DNA of 64,000 bases. It comes from Ailurus styani (taxonomy: Eukaryota > Chordata > Mammalia > Carnivora > Ailuridae). The stretch is taken from positions 1 through 64,000 of the forward strand of contig LNAC01000781.1 in the NCBI GenBank assembly GCA_002007465.1. The letters are read 5' to 3'. A program made the position numbers and the translations under genes. Shown one piece after another: positions 20,880-32,625 of the stretch; the first letter of the stretch is position 1, and every line of letters starts with the position of its first letter. The notes below the pieces were generated by a model that saw only the letters and a list, made by a program, of their open reading frames with translations, was not told where the DNA came from and did no database searches.

Positions 20880-21885
20880 TACAAAAGGCACATGGCTGGG
20901 ATCAAAGCTCGTAGAATCTACTTAAGACTGAGGCTATCAGAACATCAAACACCCCACCCAACTCCCTACCAAAAAGCTAACATGCATGTAGTAAAACTAA
21001 TAGTGGAAGACATCTGGAAGAATTGCAAGACATGGGCTTTCTCTAGGGAGAAGTGCAAAGGAAAACCCAAAACTAAGTGGAAAGACAAACAAAAGATATT
21101 AGAGGAATTTGTAGCATTTGTTGCACTGAAGATAACCCAAACAACAAACCCAGCCCCACATCACAGCCAAGTGAGGCTCATCCCAGGAATGCAAGGCTTG
21201 TTCAATACTGGGGAAAAAAATGTATTTTACCATGTTAACAGACTAGCTAAATAAGAAAAAGAAACATTTTATCAACAGATGAAGAGAAAACATTTGGCAA
21301 AACCAGTTATCTGTTCCTGATGAAAACATTTCACAAACTAGAATTTTTTTCTAAGTATATAAGGATTCTTCCTTAATCCAATAAAGAACATCGACAAATT
21401 CTACAGCTCACATCATATTTGATGATAGACTACTTTCTGCCTCAGATCAGAAATTAAGAAAGATGTCTCCTTTCTCTACTCATATTCAACATTATGTTGA
21501 TGTGTTAGTGAGAAAGATTTGCAATAACGAAAAAAGATAAAGGAAAATAAAAAGGCATATAGATTAGAAGAAGAGAGACGGGGTGCCTGCCTGGCTCAGT
21601 CAAGTTGGTGTCTGCCTCCTACTCAGGTCATGATCTCTGGGTTCTGGGATTGAGCCCTGCATGAGCCTGGAGCTCTGTATCGGGCTCCCTGCTCAGCAGG
21701 GAGTCTGTTTCTCCCTCTCCTTCTGCCTGCTGCTCTCCTTGTTTGTGCTCTCTCTTTCTCTCTGTTTTTAAATAAATAGAATATTTAAAAAAATAGAAAA
21801 AGAGAAGTAAAACAAAATATATGATTTTCTATACAGGTAATCACAAAGAATCTTAAAAAAGACTCCTAGAGTTTTAAATATATGC
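20880..21885 (+). mobile_element. Ancient L1 ORF2 fragment, split by a SINE
   Basis: Plus-strand reverse-transcriptase region: cccaggaatgcaaggcttgttcaa, accatgttaacagact, acagatgaagagaaaacatttggcaaaa, gaacatcgacaaattctaca, catattcaacattatgt and aaaggcatatagatt. After the SINE, aggtaatcacaaagaatctt continues the same ORF2. The part 20880-21160 is less certain and may be an upstream internal L1 segment. Stops and indels have destroyed the frame. Confidence 0.75.
21580..21793 (+). mobile_element. Older CAN SINE inserted in the L1
   Basis: ggggtgcctgcctggctcag, tctgggattgagccctgcat, gctccctgctcagcaggg, CT-rich middle and aaataaatagaat tail. Approximate duplication tagaagaagaga (from 21565) and tagaaaaagaga (from 21794). 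Confidence 0.9.
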
Positions 21886-22013
21886 TGTTCATTTTATGTC
21901 AATATTTTTTTGTCAACAATGTTTTTAAAAGCTTTTAAAAATTGTAAGCTAACAAAGCATATTAATTTGCTCTATGGAGTTGACAATGACTCCTTAAATA
22001 ATAAAATGTATCT

Positions 22014-23416
22014 CATAAAGTCCCAACCAGTTCCTCTGCAGTCCGCAGTCTCCCATCTCCTCTCTCCTTTCCACGTGAGGACAGGTGGCGCTGTGTCCTT
22101 CGTTGGCTGAGGACTCCCTGACAGGTGCAGTGGCCATGGCCACCTCCAAGACCATGGAAGGGCCCATCAAGCAGGTCAAATTGCTGCTGCAAGTGCAGCA
22201 CGCCAGAGACAAATCACCACAGATAAGCAGTAGGGAGGGCGTTACAGACTGTGTGGTTCATATCTCCAAGGAGCAGGGAGTCCTGTCCTTCTGGCGTGTC
22301 ATCAGATACTCCCCCACCCAGGCTCTTGACTTTGCTTTCAAGGGTAAATACAACTTCTTCCTAGGTTGTGTGGATAAGAGAACCCAGTTCTGGCACTACT
22401 TTACAGGGAGTCTGGGGCCTATTCCCTTTACAGGGAATCAGGGGAATTAGGTGGGGCCACTGGGGCCACATCCTTGTGTTTTGTGTATCCTCTTGATTTT
22501 GCCCATACCCATCTAGCAGCTGATGTGGGTAGAGCTGGAGTTGAAAGGAAATTCAGAGGCCTTGGTGACTGCCTGGTTAAGATCTACAAATCTGATAAGA
22601 TGAAGGGCCTGTACCAGGCTTTACTGAGTCTGTACAGGGTATTATCATCTACCCAGCTGCCTACTTCGAAATCGATGACACTGCAAAGGGAATGCTTCCA
22701 GATCCCAAGAATACTCACATCTTCATCAGTTGGATGATCACACAATCTATCACAGTGGTTGCTGTGTTGACTTTCTATCCATTTGACACTGTTTGTGTAG
22801 GTATGATGATGCAGTCCGAAAGCAAAGGAACTGACATCACGTACACAAGCGCACTTGATTGCTGGAGGAAGATTGCTCGGGATGAAGGAGCCAAAACTTT
22901 TTTCAAGGGTGCGTGGTGCAATGTTCCCAGAGGCATGGGTGGTGAAGAAATCAACTCATTCAGGTTAAGTTATTTCCTAGTTTTTTCCCCTGTGGACAGG
23001 CATGGATTATATAACATACATAGAGTATTTTTGACAGACTATTGGCTATTTATCAGTGGCAACTCTTTACTGGGTTCAAAATGGAAAGCAATAATATTCA
23101 TCTGATCAGTTTTCTCTTAAAGATTTCCATAACGAGGGCACCTGGGTGGCTCAGTGGGTTAAAGCCTCTGCCTTCAGCTCAGGTCATGATCTCAGGGTCC
23201 TGGGATCGAGGCCCGCATCGGGCTCCCTGCTCAGCGGGGAGCCTGCTTCCTCCTCTCTCTCTGCCTGCCTCTCTGCCTACTTGTGATCTCTGTCAAATAA
23301 ATAAATAAAATCTTTAAAAAAAAAAAGATTTCCATAACGATGAGACTTCATTATATTTTTTTTATTTTAGTCACCCCTTTAAATAAATTGGAAGAAATAA
23401 AAAAAATCTGAAATAA
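22014..23416 (+). pseudogene. SLC25A5P: SLC25A5 processed pseudogene (ADP/ATP translocase 2)
   Basis: An intronless, decayed copy of an ADP/ATP carrier mRNA, the inner-membrane exchanger of ADP for ATP. Conserved carrier stretches survive: [10 protein letters not shown] near 22174, [10 protein letters not shown] near 22266, CFVYPLDFA near 22474, [13 protein letters not shown] near 22558, DPKNTH near 22698 and [11 protein letters not shown] near 22856. The 3' part after the stop at 22966 matches my memory of the SLC25A5 3' UTR (agttatttcctagttttttc, gcaataatattcatctgatc), so SLC25A5 fits better than SLC25A4 or SLC25A6. Damage: the start ATG is AGG at 22078-22080; five codons after FWR are missing; frameshifts occur in the middle; about seven codons near the C-terminus are lost. 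Each of the three carrier signature motifs has lost a charged residue (PIKQVK, PLDFAH, PFDTVC), and the nucleotide-carrier RRRMMM hexad reads VGMMM-like. A young SINE splits the 3' UTR. An imperfect aaaatg-ctct flank may be the target duplication. Confidence 0.93.
23136..23323 (+). mobile_element. Young CAN SINE in the pseudogene 3' UTR
   Basis: gggcacctgggtggctcagt, gggatcgaggcccgcatcgg, ctgcctgcctctctgcctac, aaataaataaataaaatctt and A tail. Perfect 17-bp duplication aaagatttccataacga at 23119-23135 and 23324-23340. It dates after the SLC25A5 retroposition. Confidence 0.97.
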
Positions 23417-23427
23417 AAAATGCCTCT

Positions 23428-26400
23428 TAGGAACAACTACTTTTGCTTTTTTCATAAAGAATATTGATCCTTTTTTTTTTTCAAACAAAGGATAAATTTC
23501 AAAATTCTTTATAACTAATTCATTAAAATTGTATGACAAGTCTCTGGGAGTATACTTATCTTCTTATTTTCTATTGAGATGGCCTGGTATTTAACTAAAG
23601 ACAGTCTCACCCCATGAAGGCAAAGACTTAAAATGGAGAGTCATCAATGACATTTCAGTTATTTTTTACATAATTTTATTTCAATATAATCTTTTTTTTT
23701 TAAATGGCCCTAATTTTTTCTTATTAACTCTCTCAGAATGTCACTGATTTCAGTAATTTCATTTTCTTTTGTAAACAGATTTTTCTTTGGATTTATTTTG
23801 TGAGCACATTACTTGCATACCACTTGTTATAATTGTTTCACTATGATTTAGTCCCTTTTCCATTAAGTACTGGGAATAGCTTTGTGTTTAGTGTTCTAAC
23901 CTTTACCAAAACCTTCTACCATAATTCGCTAGGGATAAGAGGTAGTTAAGAAATCAGCTTTACATTTGAATACCAAAATTAATTAAATGGACATCAGTAG
24001 GATTGTTTTAGAGCATGTGTCCCACATTGGATATAGTCCATTTTCTTAACCAATATTTGTTTGTAAAGGTCTATATTTCTTAAGAGAAATTGTTAGTAAA
24101 TAATGTTTACATCTTCTTAAAGCTATTTCAGTGCTATGACTTCAAATGTTTCCACTCAGTAGATACCCTAGGGCTCTCTGAACTTTCTAGTGGAACATAG
24201 AAATATTTAAGTTTTAATATGGGCAAGTATCAGAACATTACAGGTAATAGTGAATTGAAGGATGTATCCCTTCCTAATTGTATTATTGAAATGTGCAGAA
24301 TTCACGTGTTTTTCACAGACTGTCTAAACTTAATTCTGTAGCGCAATTGACCGTCTATTATTTCTTGCATGAATCGCTTCCTTTTAGGTCACTGAAATTA
24401 TTAGAAACTGTTTCCTGCAGTGGCGGCACTCACTTTCTCTCTTTGAATATAACTTACTTAGAGGACTGAGTACAATTCTTAACGTGTATATAATAATTTT
24501 ATAGACTCCATACAACCTATTTTGAAATAAACTTTTGAGTTTAGACGAACAAATTGTTCATCGTGTCTATTAAATTTTTGCCTTATTTTGAGCTGTAAGT
24601 TATAGCCTGTTCATATTCGTATTCACCCTCAGTACTTAACGACGTTTTCTTTCACAGTAACTGAACCCTGAATTACAGTGATATGCAAGTAATGTAATCA
24701 TAAAATAAATCCAAAATTGACAGGATTGATCTTTCCTCCCACAATTAGAGAACTCTGCTACTTTGTTTTTGCAGTAAATTTTGTTACCTAAGACCAGTGA
24801 TTCAGGGAAACTATCAGCAATTGTGAAACCATATCCTCAGTCCACAGTAAAGAGATAGTAAACACATTTTACTGAAATACCACACATTTATTCCTCTAGA
24901 TCTTCTAAATTTTAAATTTCAGATAAGTCAGGTCATTAAAGATTTAAAATCTAGATGTATTATTCCTTTGTTAAATTAGTTTTATACAACTATGGCAATA
25001 TGTATCTAGCCTACACTGAAGAACTATAACAAAGATGTTGTAGTTCCTCTAAGTGTTTTAGCAAATAAATTATACAAATCAATACTTACTCCTTGAATAA
25101 TGTCTATGGGACAAACAATAATGCTATTCACCACATTCCATGGTGCCATATTCAGGGAAACTCCTCAGGGGTAGATTTTTCTCAGTAGTTTTCAAGGCCC
25201 TGAAAACTATTCCTATATAGACTAAATGGAAAGTTTTATGGCTGAATATAATCTGATTAATATAGCTGATTTTGCTTCACTTCTTTCAGATAATGTAATT
25301 TGTGACTTACCTCTGGCTAGTGTGAAGAATGTGACAGTGTATATTTGTATAGTGATTTCACCCCCGGCTTCATCTTTTTTTTCCTCTTGCTTTTCTTACA
25401 TCGTAAGTATCTACATTCACTTGGAGCTTAAGGCAGCTCTGACGTGTCTGGTAATGGTGCTCTTCCTTCACTTCAAAATGGTGACAGTAAAAATTTGAGA
25501 CGATGTCAATCTGGAATGTATCAAGCTTGTGACAAGTAGCAGGAGTTGCTATCAGGCGTCTAAAGTAAACAAATAATGGAGGGGATTGGCAGATGTTCTG
25601 CTGCTAACTCTCATGAGCATACACAAATACATGGGTTTCTTTCCAGGAAGTAAGTACAGGGGCTGCGGTTCATGCATCCCACTGGTCTAGCTGAAGCTAG
25701 GTTTACTATATTTTTACTGTTTTGCTGTCCATATTTGCAGTACAAGCTCATGTGACTTAAGGAAAGAGGTCCCGTCAGGAAGTATGTGTCTAAAACCAAA
25801 AACTTTAATGACCTCATTTCCTACACTATCAAATATAAACTCCCCAGAAGACTCTTAATACCTTTCACAATGCAACTAGATGTTTCACCAATACTTCTTC
25901 ACCTTTACTTTTAGATACTTTGTAAAATTTTATAAAATGATTATAAAAACACTGGCAACAGCATCCCTCTTTTACATTATTATTTAGGATTACAAATGTG
26001 AACTTTCTGAGAAAACCAGTAATGCCTGACTCCCAGAGGAGTGACTAATAGTAATTCCTAAATCCAAATTAAAATAATTTTATTTTTGTGCTAATGAGCT
26101 ATTATAAAAGAAGAACCCAGGAAATGTCAATATATTTAATTTATAAAGATGTTATAATGTTTTATTTTTGATCTTTATTTCATAATGCCACTTAGAATGC
26201 ATTTTAACTCAAACAACTTTGAGGAATTAAAGTGAAAGTTCACTAACATGTTACTCTGGGGAGACATTTATAAACAAGTTACAATAAACATTATCTATGT
26301 TATATTGAATTGCACTGAAAACCAGATCTCACGCTTCCAGTAAGTTATGCCACACTGTTCTATTAAGTGAAGATGTATGAATCCTCATGTCAAGATGTTT

Positions 26401-26500
26401 AGTGGGAACCCAGGAAAAAAACAAAACAAAGCGGAACATCTATTAGCCTCAGTAAGTCCAAAGTGAGACAGGACCAGCTGAGTGGAATGATTTTTCATGC
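23428..26500. other. Unassigned, mostly single-copy DNA
   Basis: 3 kb without recognised repeats, RNA genes or coding frames with family features. The 90-codon frame at 25226-25498 shows nothing recognisable. T-tracts occur at about 23470 and 23692. Confidence 0.45.
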
Positions 26501-26504
26501 CAGA

Positions 26505-26550
26505 AACTGGGAAATTAAAAAAAAAAAAAACTCCCAGCAACTGGGAAATT
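26505..26550 (+). repeat. A-run flanked by a 12-bp direct repeat
   Basis: aactgggaaatt at 26505-26516 and 26539-26550 brackets about 14 A residues and ctcccagc. It resembles a tiny retroposition scar but could also be a local slippage duplication. Confidence 0.45.
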
Positions 26551-26611
26551 TAAAGAATTTTTTCTAAAAATTTTTCAATTTAAAAAAATGTTTTAAATAT
26601 TGAGAGAGAGA

Positions 26612-26756
26612 GCTCTGCAACTCAAGATGTAGTGCATTATAATGACATCATTTGGAAGCATGCAGGATAGCAATAATCTTCTTTACTGAATCCAAATGTT
26701 TTTTTTTTTATCAGGACATCCAAGTAATGTGCACATATATTAAAGTTTCAGAAATA
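26612..26756 (+). mobile_element. MER5-like hAT-Charlie fragment
   Basis: ctctgcaactcaagatgtag at the left and atgtgcacatatattaaagtttcagaaatac at the right, with the order and spacing of a MER5-type element. Diverged. Confidence 0.45.
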
Positions 26757-26861
26757 CTATCATAAATACTATAGAAACTAAGACAGAGATTGTTAGCCTC
26801 CCAGCAAGGACAAATGGACTCTCAAGGAGTAACTGAAGAAATGTTATTGAAATGACTTGCC

Positions 26862-27252
26862 ATGGGCTGTTATTGTGTGCATTTCTCTGCCCAGAAATTC
26901 CTATGTTAAAGCCCCAAGTACCACAGAAGGTGTCTGTATTTAGAAACTGGCGCTTTAAAGAGGTAATAAAGTTAACATGAGGTCATAAGAGTAGACCCCA
27001 GTCCAATACGACTGGTGTCCTTATAAGAAAAGGGAATATGGCCACTGATGGGTTAGAGAGGGAAAACCATGTGAAGATACAGGGAGAAGATGCCCAACTA
27101 CAAACCAAAGAGAGAGACATCAGAATACAGAAATCCTGCCAGCACCTTGATCTCACAGTTCTAGCCTTTGGAATGGTGAGGGAAAGAGATTTCTGTCGGT
27201 CAAGCCATTCAGTCTTTGATACTTGTTATGGCAGCCTGAGCAAACCAGTACA
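26862..27252 (+). mobile_element. MLT1-type solo LTR (MaLR)
   Basis: Order of landmarks matches the MLT1 LTR: ttcctatgttaaagcccc, aggtaataaagttaacatgaggtcat, caatacgactggtgtcctta, accatgtgaagatac, cagcaccttgatctcac, tctagcctttggaatgg and the end ggcagcctgagcaaaccagt. The 81-codon frame at 27038-27283 is a chance frame in the LTR. Confidence 0.85.
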
Positions 27253-27759
27253 GTTCTATTCACGAATGTGCGCACAGAGATAGAAATGGTAGAGTACTTC
27301 CAGACTAACAAATCAAAGAACTATCCCCACTTCTAGGTCCAAGTACAGCTGTAACTGTAGAAAAAGGTTGTCAAAGCTATGGTCTCAAGAAGTTGAATGC
27401 AGCTGCCAAAGAATTGCAGGCTGGCAGGAAAGAAGCATGGAGAATAAATACCCACAACACTTACTACTTCTGTCCTTCAGTTTTCTTGTTTGCCCTATTG
27501 GCTAACTCTAACTGGCAGACAGAGGTTGAGGGTATTCTGATGATGCAATGTGTGTTAGTTAGCCTCCTAGGAGAAAAAAAAATAGAGTAGATGATGATGC
27601 GAAGTAGATTGGAAGAGCAAATAGACATTATGCAGCAGAACTGCCTAGCTTCCTTCCTTCCTTTTTAGTAAATGATCCGCATATTTATGCAGAGTAGGAA
27701 AACACCCAGCTAAAAGACTGCTTTTCTTACGTCCTTTGCATCTATGTGTACACAGCCAC
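27253..27759. other. Unassigned DNA
   Basis: No element recognised. Confidence 0.4.
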
Positions 27760-28500
27760 ATGATTAACTTCTTTTTCATATATGAATAAAATTTGTTGGG
27801 CGGAGTTTCAAGTCATGCTCCTTGCAGAGGGATATAGCTACCTGGAGGTGCCATTTGCCTCCTCTCCCTTCTCCCTGAAGCCTGTAATGGATCTGACTGA
27901 TGCTCTGATAACCATCTTGGACCACGGCATGACCTTGCAGTGGAAATTCAGAGAAGATATGTGGAAGGGATTTGGGTCTCTGATAACTGTGAAGCACCTC
28001 CAAATCCTTGAATATGTCATCTGGCATGAGTTTTATTTTGATCTGAATGTAACTGAGAACTCACAGATGTAGGAAGAGTTTTCCGCCTTCTCTTATCTTC
28101 CCAAAAGCTAGGCAAAAATATTCCTTTGAGGAAAGCCTGTATCAGAGAGAGAGAAAGGGACTCTTATCATCTCAGATGAAGAGGTGATACCAAGATCCAT
28201 TTGTATAAGCAGCCCTTACTAAAATAGTTCCTATCTTTCATTAATTCCTTCATTAGTTCCCCACAAATTATCAACTCTTGAAACCCAAACCCCGCTCCCT
28301 TTGTTAAAAAGGTATGTAAGCCCCCAAATCTAATTGCTTCTTTGAGTATCATTTCTTTTCTGTGAAATCCCATGCACGTACATAATAATAAAAAGTATGT
28401 GCCTTTTCTTCTGTTAATTTGTCTCTTATTAGTTTAATTCACAAACCCCCAGTGTCTGAATCTAAGGTGGTAGGGAAAAGTTTTGCTCCTTGGCAGTATA
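27760..28500 (+). mobile_element. Solo LTR, copy B of the three-member family
   Basis: Shared pattern with copies A and C: cttctccctgaagcctgtaatgg, ccaagatccatttgtataagc, a TATA-like aaaaggtatgtaagc, tctttgagtatcatttcttttc, aataataaaaagtatgtgcc (poly(A) region), cttctgttaatttgtctctt and a U5-like end with aaggtggtagggaaaag. The overlapping frames on both strands near 27.8-28.1 kb are chance frames in the LTR. The left boundary is uncertain. Confidence 0.6.
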
Positions 28501-28871
28501 AAGTTGGACTTATTCAAACTGATACAGAGATGAAGGTGAAGGAAGGCTATTTAAGAAGCTTCACAAAATAATGAATATATATTAGTTTTTTTAAGTTAAA
28601 GAATGTCTCAGAGGATTTTCTGAGGTAAGGCCTTCTGTGCAACTCCAATAAAATCACAGAACTATTCTAAGTGTCATATTTCATACCTGTTAAAGTAGTT
28701 TAGTAATAACATCCCTGGTGCACTTAGATAATTTTTCTGAAAATCTTTATGACAATACTTGATGAATAAAAAATGAAGAAAATGAGATTAAGAATCAGAA
28801 TTTTATGATCTAGTCCTAGCTTTTTAACTAACTGGACCTAAGTTGTCACTATTTTGGGGTTGATAGTGTTC

Positions 28872-29078
28872 TTTTTTTTTAATAAGATTTATTTATTTAT
28901 TTATTTGAGAGAGATTCAGAGAGAGGGAGAGCACATGAGTGGGGAGAGGGGCAGAGGGAGAGGGAGAGAAGCAGACTTACTGCTGAGTGGGGAGTCCAAT
29001 GTATCTCATGAACCTGACACCATGACCTGAACTGAAATCAAGGGTTGGATGCTTAACTGAGCCACACGAGTGTCCTGC
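28872..29078 (-). mobile_element. Older CAN SINE, head partly lost
   Basis: T-run, aataagatttatttattt, gcagagggagagggagagaag, ctgctgagtggggagtcc, caccatgacctgaactg and a degraded head gcttaactgagccacacgag. The B-box region is reduced by deletion. Confidence 0.85.
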
Positions 29079-29129
29079 TGGTGTCCTTTATCGGAAGCTC
29101 AGTTGGATAGAATAATTTAAGTCTATACA

Positions 29130-29560
29130 ATTGCTTATATTACTCAGCCATCAAAAAGAATGAAATCTTGCCATTTGCAATGACATGGATGGGAACTAGA
29201 GGGTATTATGCTAAGTGAAATAAGTCAGTCAGAGAAAGACAAATACCACATGATTTCACTCATATGTGGAATTTAAGGAACAAAACAGATGAACAAAGGG
29301 GAAGGGAAGGAAAAATAAAATAAGACAAAAACAGAGCAGGAGGCAAACTATAAGAGACTCTTAACTCTAGGGAACAAACTGGGTGTTGTGGGAAGGATGG
29401 TGGGTTGGGGGATGGGGTAACTGGGCGATGGGGATTAAAGAGGGCACTTGATATAATGAGCATTGGGTGTTGTATGCAACTGAGGAATCACTGAATTCTA
29501 CCTCTGAAACTAATAATACAGTATATGCTAATTAAATTAAATTCAAATTAAAAAATTTTT
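29130..29560 (+). mobile_element. L1 3' end (ORF2 C-terminus and 3' UTR)
   Basis: Plus-strand carnivore L1: ttactcagccatcaaaaaga, aaatcttgccatttgcaatg, ctaagtgaaataagtcagtc, tttcactcatatgtggaatt, then the UTR with ataagagactcttaactcta, gagggcacttgatataatgag and ctgaattctacctctgaaac. 5'-truncated and not coding beyond a few codons of ORF2. Confidence 0.92.
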
Positions 29561-30479
29561 AAACTTTCTTAGATTTTAACTAAAATTTTTTGACAATTAT
29601 ATGATATTATTTTTATTTATCAAGGATTATGACATAGCTTTAAATCCAATCTTGGAAATTCAGTATCTGTAAGAAATCTACCTACATAAAAGAATAGTGA
29701 ATATAACATGATATTAAACCCATATTAAATAAGCTATTTAAAAATGAGCTTCTACTATATCCCCACTGGGATTTTAACACCAAAAGAAAACACGTTTCCC
29801 TTATTTTTGATTGTTTTCCTTTTTTAGGCCACTAAGTTATGGGGAGATATAACATGATTCTGAGGAAGTATGGATTGAATTAGGGTTCTAACTTTGTAAG
29901 AATAAAAAAACTCCTGTGGTTCTCTTTGACAATAATACTTTCTTTCTATGAACTATGATGTAGTTCTATATATATGAAAACATATATGTGTGTGTGAAGA
30001 TAAAAATATCACTATTAAATTATATTTTCTTCTATGCTTTGTGTTATTCTAGATATATTACATGCATTCTGATTGACCATAAAGAACTCAAAAGTGTTCT
30101 TTCCTTAAAATGCATGTGTGTTTATATGTCTGCATAATACTGAAAATTGAAAAGAGAAATATGCAGAGAATACAATTCAGGGGACCATAATGAAAAGATG
30201 GGGAAGAAATCAACATAGATTTTTGGAAAGAAAAATTCCCAATTATGCCAATGATTACATGAAAAACAGATAAGAAGACTTAGTTGTCAGGAATTGTGTC
30301 ATGCCTCTAGTAATGGAAAGCAATCTCTGTTTGCATTAAAGAGTGTTAATAAGATACAAAAAATATCAAAGATTAGAAAATAAGCAATAATTCATCTTTG
30401 TGTTTAGGAATCATAAGAGTAAACCTTCTGATAATGCTCTGCTGAATTATTTTGTTTGCAATCGATTGGTAAATATTTT
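29561..30479. other. Unassigned AT-rich DNA
   Basis: No element recognised; short tatatatg/tgtgtg runs near 29970. Confidence 0.4.
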
Positions 30480-30513
30480 AAGCTCATAATTTATAACCAC
30501 ATTCATTTATGAN

Positions 30514-30544
<31 letters not shown>

Positions 30545-30741
30545 TTTTTTAAGATTTTATTTCTTTATTTGACACAGAGAGAGAGAGAGATCACAAGTAG
30601 GCAGAGAGGCAGGCAGAGAGAGAGGAGGAAGCAGGCTCCCTGCTGAGCAGAGAGCCCGATGCGGGCCTCGATCCCAGGACCCTGAGATCACGACCTGAGC
30701 TGAAAGCAGAGGCTTTAACCCACTGAGCCACCCAGGCGCCC
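30514..30741 (-). mobile_element. Young CAN SINE beside a one-base gap
   Basis: After N at 30513 come about eight ttta units, then aagattttatttctttattt, acaagtaggcagagaggcag, agcccgatgcgggcctcg and gccacccaggcgccc. The flanks repeat for 33 bp (30480-30512 and 30742-30774), longer than the 12-17 bp of other copies here. Confidence 0.93.
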
Positions 30742-30774
30742 AAGCTCATAATTTATAACCACATTCATTTATGA

Positions 30775-31574
30775 ATATTTATTAGTCAGATAATGGGTTA
30801 AGTCATTGAGCATAAAAATGTCAAATCTATCTTGGTTACTATAATCATTTGAATGATGTAATTACCATGTATACCTAGCTTCTTTGTCCATTATAACATA
30901 AAAAGAAATCAGTAAAATACAGAACAGAAAACAAACAAGAACCAAAAACATCTAGGGTAAAAGAAGGGTGTTACTCTTGCGTTCTCCTCTGAATACAAAA
31001 GTGGGTTTTGCACCCACTTAGGAGGTAAGACACTAAGAGGCATGACTCATGCTTTCCCTTTTTACGTCCAATTTTGCATAGTGTTTTTCAACCAATAGAA
31101 CTGGAAAGGACTTTTGGAGTGCTCCAAGCTTATTTTTATTCCATGTTCTCTGTTTATGTTTTATGATTGCCTCTCTGATTCCCACTGGAGAGGGCTTGAC
31201 AAACCAGCAGCACTTATCCCTTTCTTTGATAGAAAGATTTTAAAATCATAGAATTATAGGAACTTGGTTGTAGAAGAGACTTGGGTTATCCAGTACAATT
31301 ACCAATTGTATGTTCATATCCCCTCTTACAATATGTATGATACAGTGTCATTGAACCACTAGTTATATTTGATAGTGATGCTTTAATTATCAGCATTTCT
31401 TTAATTGAGCCGAAATCTGCCTTTGTTTACCTTTTAGCTTTTCCTATACATTTCTGCTCTCTGGAATTACAAATAGGTCATCCGCCTGCTCGGCAGCAAA
31501 GCTGGCCTCAGTGTGTGTGTATGATACTTTGGGGGCACATATTTATTTATCCTACATTTTATACATTGATTTTT
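30775..31574. other. Mostly unassigned DNA
   Basis: The segment aatcatagaattataggaac with tgggttatccagtac (31235-31310) resembles an old CR1/L3-type LINE, weakly. Nothing else is recognised. Confidence 0.35.
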
Positions 31575-31770
31575 TGGTTTTATATTTTTTATTGAGGTAT
31601 ATAAAGTACATGACAATATACCCATTTTAATGTGCAGTTCTACAAATATAAACAAATACACAGAATTGTGTAAGCACTCTCACGATCCAGATACAGACCA
31701 CTTCTAGCATCCCCAAGAAGTCTCCTGTTCTTTTGTAATCAATCTCTCTTGTCACCCCAGCACTTGATGG
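31575..31770 (-). mobile_element. Ancient L1 3' UTR fragment
   Basis: Reverse L1M pattern: tattttttattgaggtatat, acccattttaatgtgcag, acacagaattgtgtaagcac, cacttctagcatccccaag. A T-rich tract follows at 31800-31828. Confidence 0.6.
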
Positions 31771-32536
31771 TGATGAAGACACTCTTTGGCCAGACATTTA
31801 TTTTTTTATTTTTATTTTTTTTTTTTTTAGTCATCATGCAGAGGTAACCATTCTGAGCATTTTGCTTTGGAGTCTAACAGGTTTGTTTTTTTAAAGTACT
31901 CAGACATACACTAATTCTTTATAAACTTTGTGTCCTGTGTTCCACGCCATTCCCTAACTAGCCTTTCCACTCTACTATATATTGTAAATATATTTTAGTA
32001 GCTAGAGTTCTTATCACCTTTGTTAGTAATTATTTCATGTTCTCTAGCAGAGTTAATTCACTTTTTCTTTTATGATTCCATATGCCTATATTTCTTAATT
32101 TCATTTTATCCAGTAATATAATTATTCACATGGTTGATTCTAACATTCAATTGTAAGCTCTTTGAAGACAAAGACTGAACATTTTCAACTTTATATTTCA
32201 CAGACAGATGAAAACATTATAATTGTGACTCAGTTTCAAAGGGTGAAATTAAAAACAATCTTCTTTTAACCCTGTACTGAAGCCTTATTAGAATATTTTT
32301 CTTCAAGAGTGAAGATCACAAGGAAATCCATTATTAAAGCACCAAAAGAAAGTAGGTTTTTTCCCCTGCATTCTAAATTAGTCTTCTTTAATCTAGCATA
32401 ACTTTTATAGGAAATGGAACTAATCCTCAGAGAATTTAAGTGTTTTATCCTGGTCAATTCAATGGTTATTAACTTAATCCTAATTGGAATTAATAAAGAA
32501 TATTGCAAAATGTGTATAAAATCTTGTCTTATGTGT
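31771..32536. other. Unassigned DNA
   Basis: T-rich tract at about 31800-31828; the remainder shows no recognised element. Confidence 0.4.
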
Positions 32537-32625
32537 ATGTATATGTGTATATGCATGTATATATAAATATACACATATTTTATATACACATATATTTATA
32601 TATACATGCATATACACATATACAT
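32537..32625. repeat. Perfect 35-bp AT-rich inverted repeat
   Basis: 32537-32571 and 32591-32625 are exact reverse complements separated by 19 nt. Both arms are largely alternating purine-pyrimidine with a central atgcat. The palindrome could extrude as a cruciform. The repetitive Tyr/Ile/His minus-strand frame at 32266-32589 is a product of this tract. Confidence 0.92.

Noticed and set aside
22085..23105. Four overlapping plus-strand frames that look like carrier-protein exons
   Set aside because: They are frameshifted pieces of one intronless SLC25A5 retrocopy, not exons: no splice sites separate them and the 3' UTR follows directly.
27776..28072. Overlapping 83- to 96-codon frames on both strands
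   Set aside because: They lie in an LTR-like repeat, and opposed overlapping frames of this size occur by chance; no protein family is recognisable.
32266..32589. 107-codon frame beginning with repeated Tyr/Ile/His
   Set aside because: Its start is a translation of the AT-rich palindrome and the rest has no family features.
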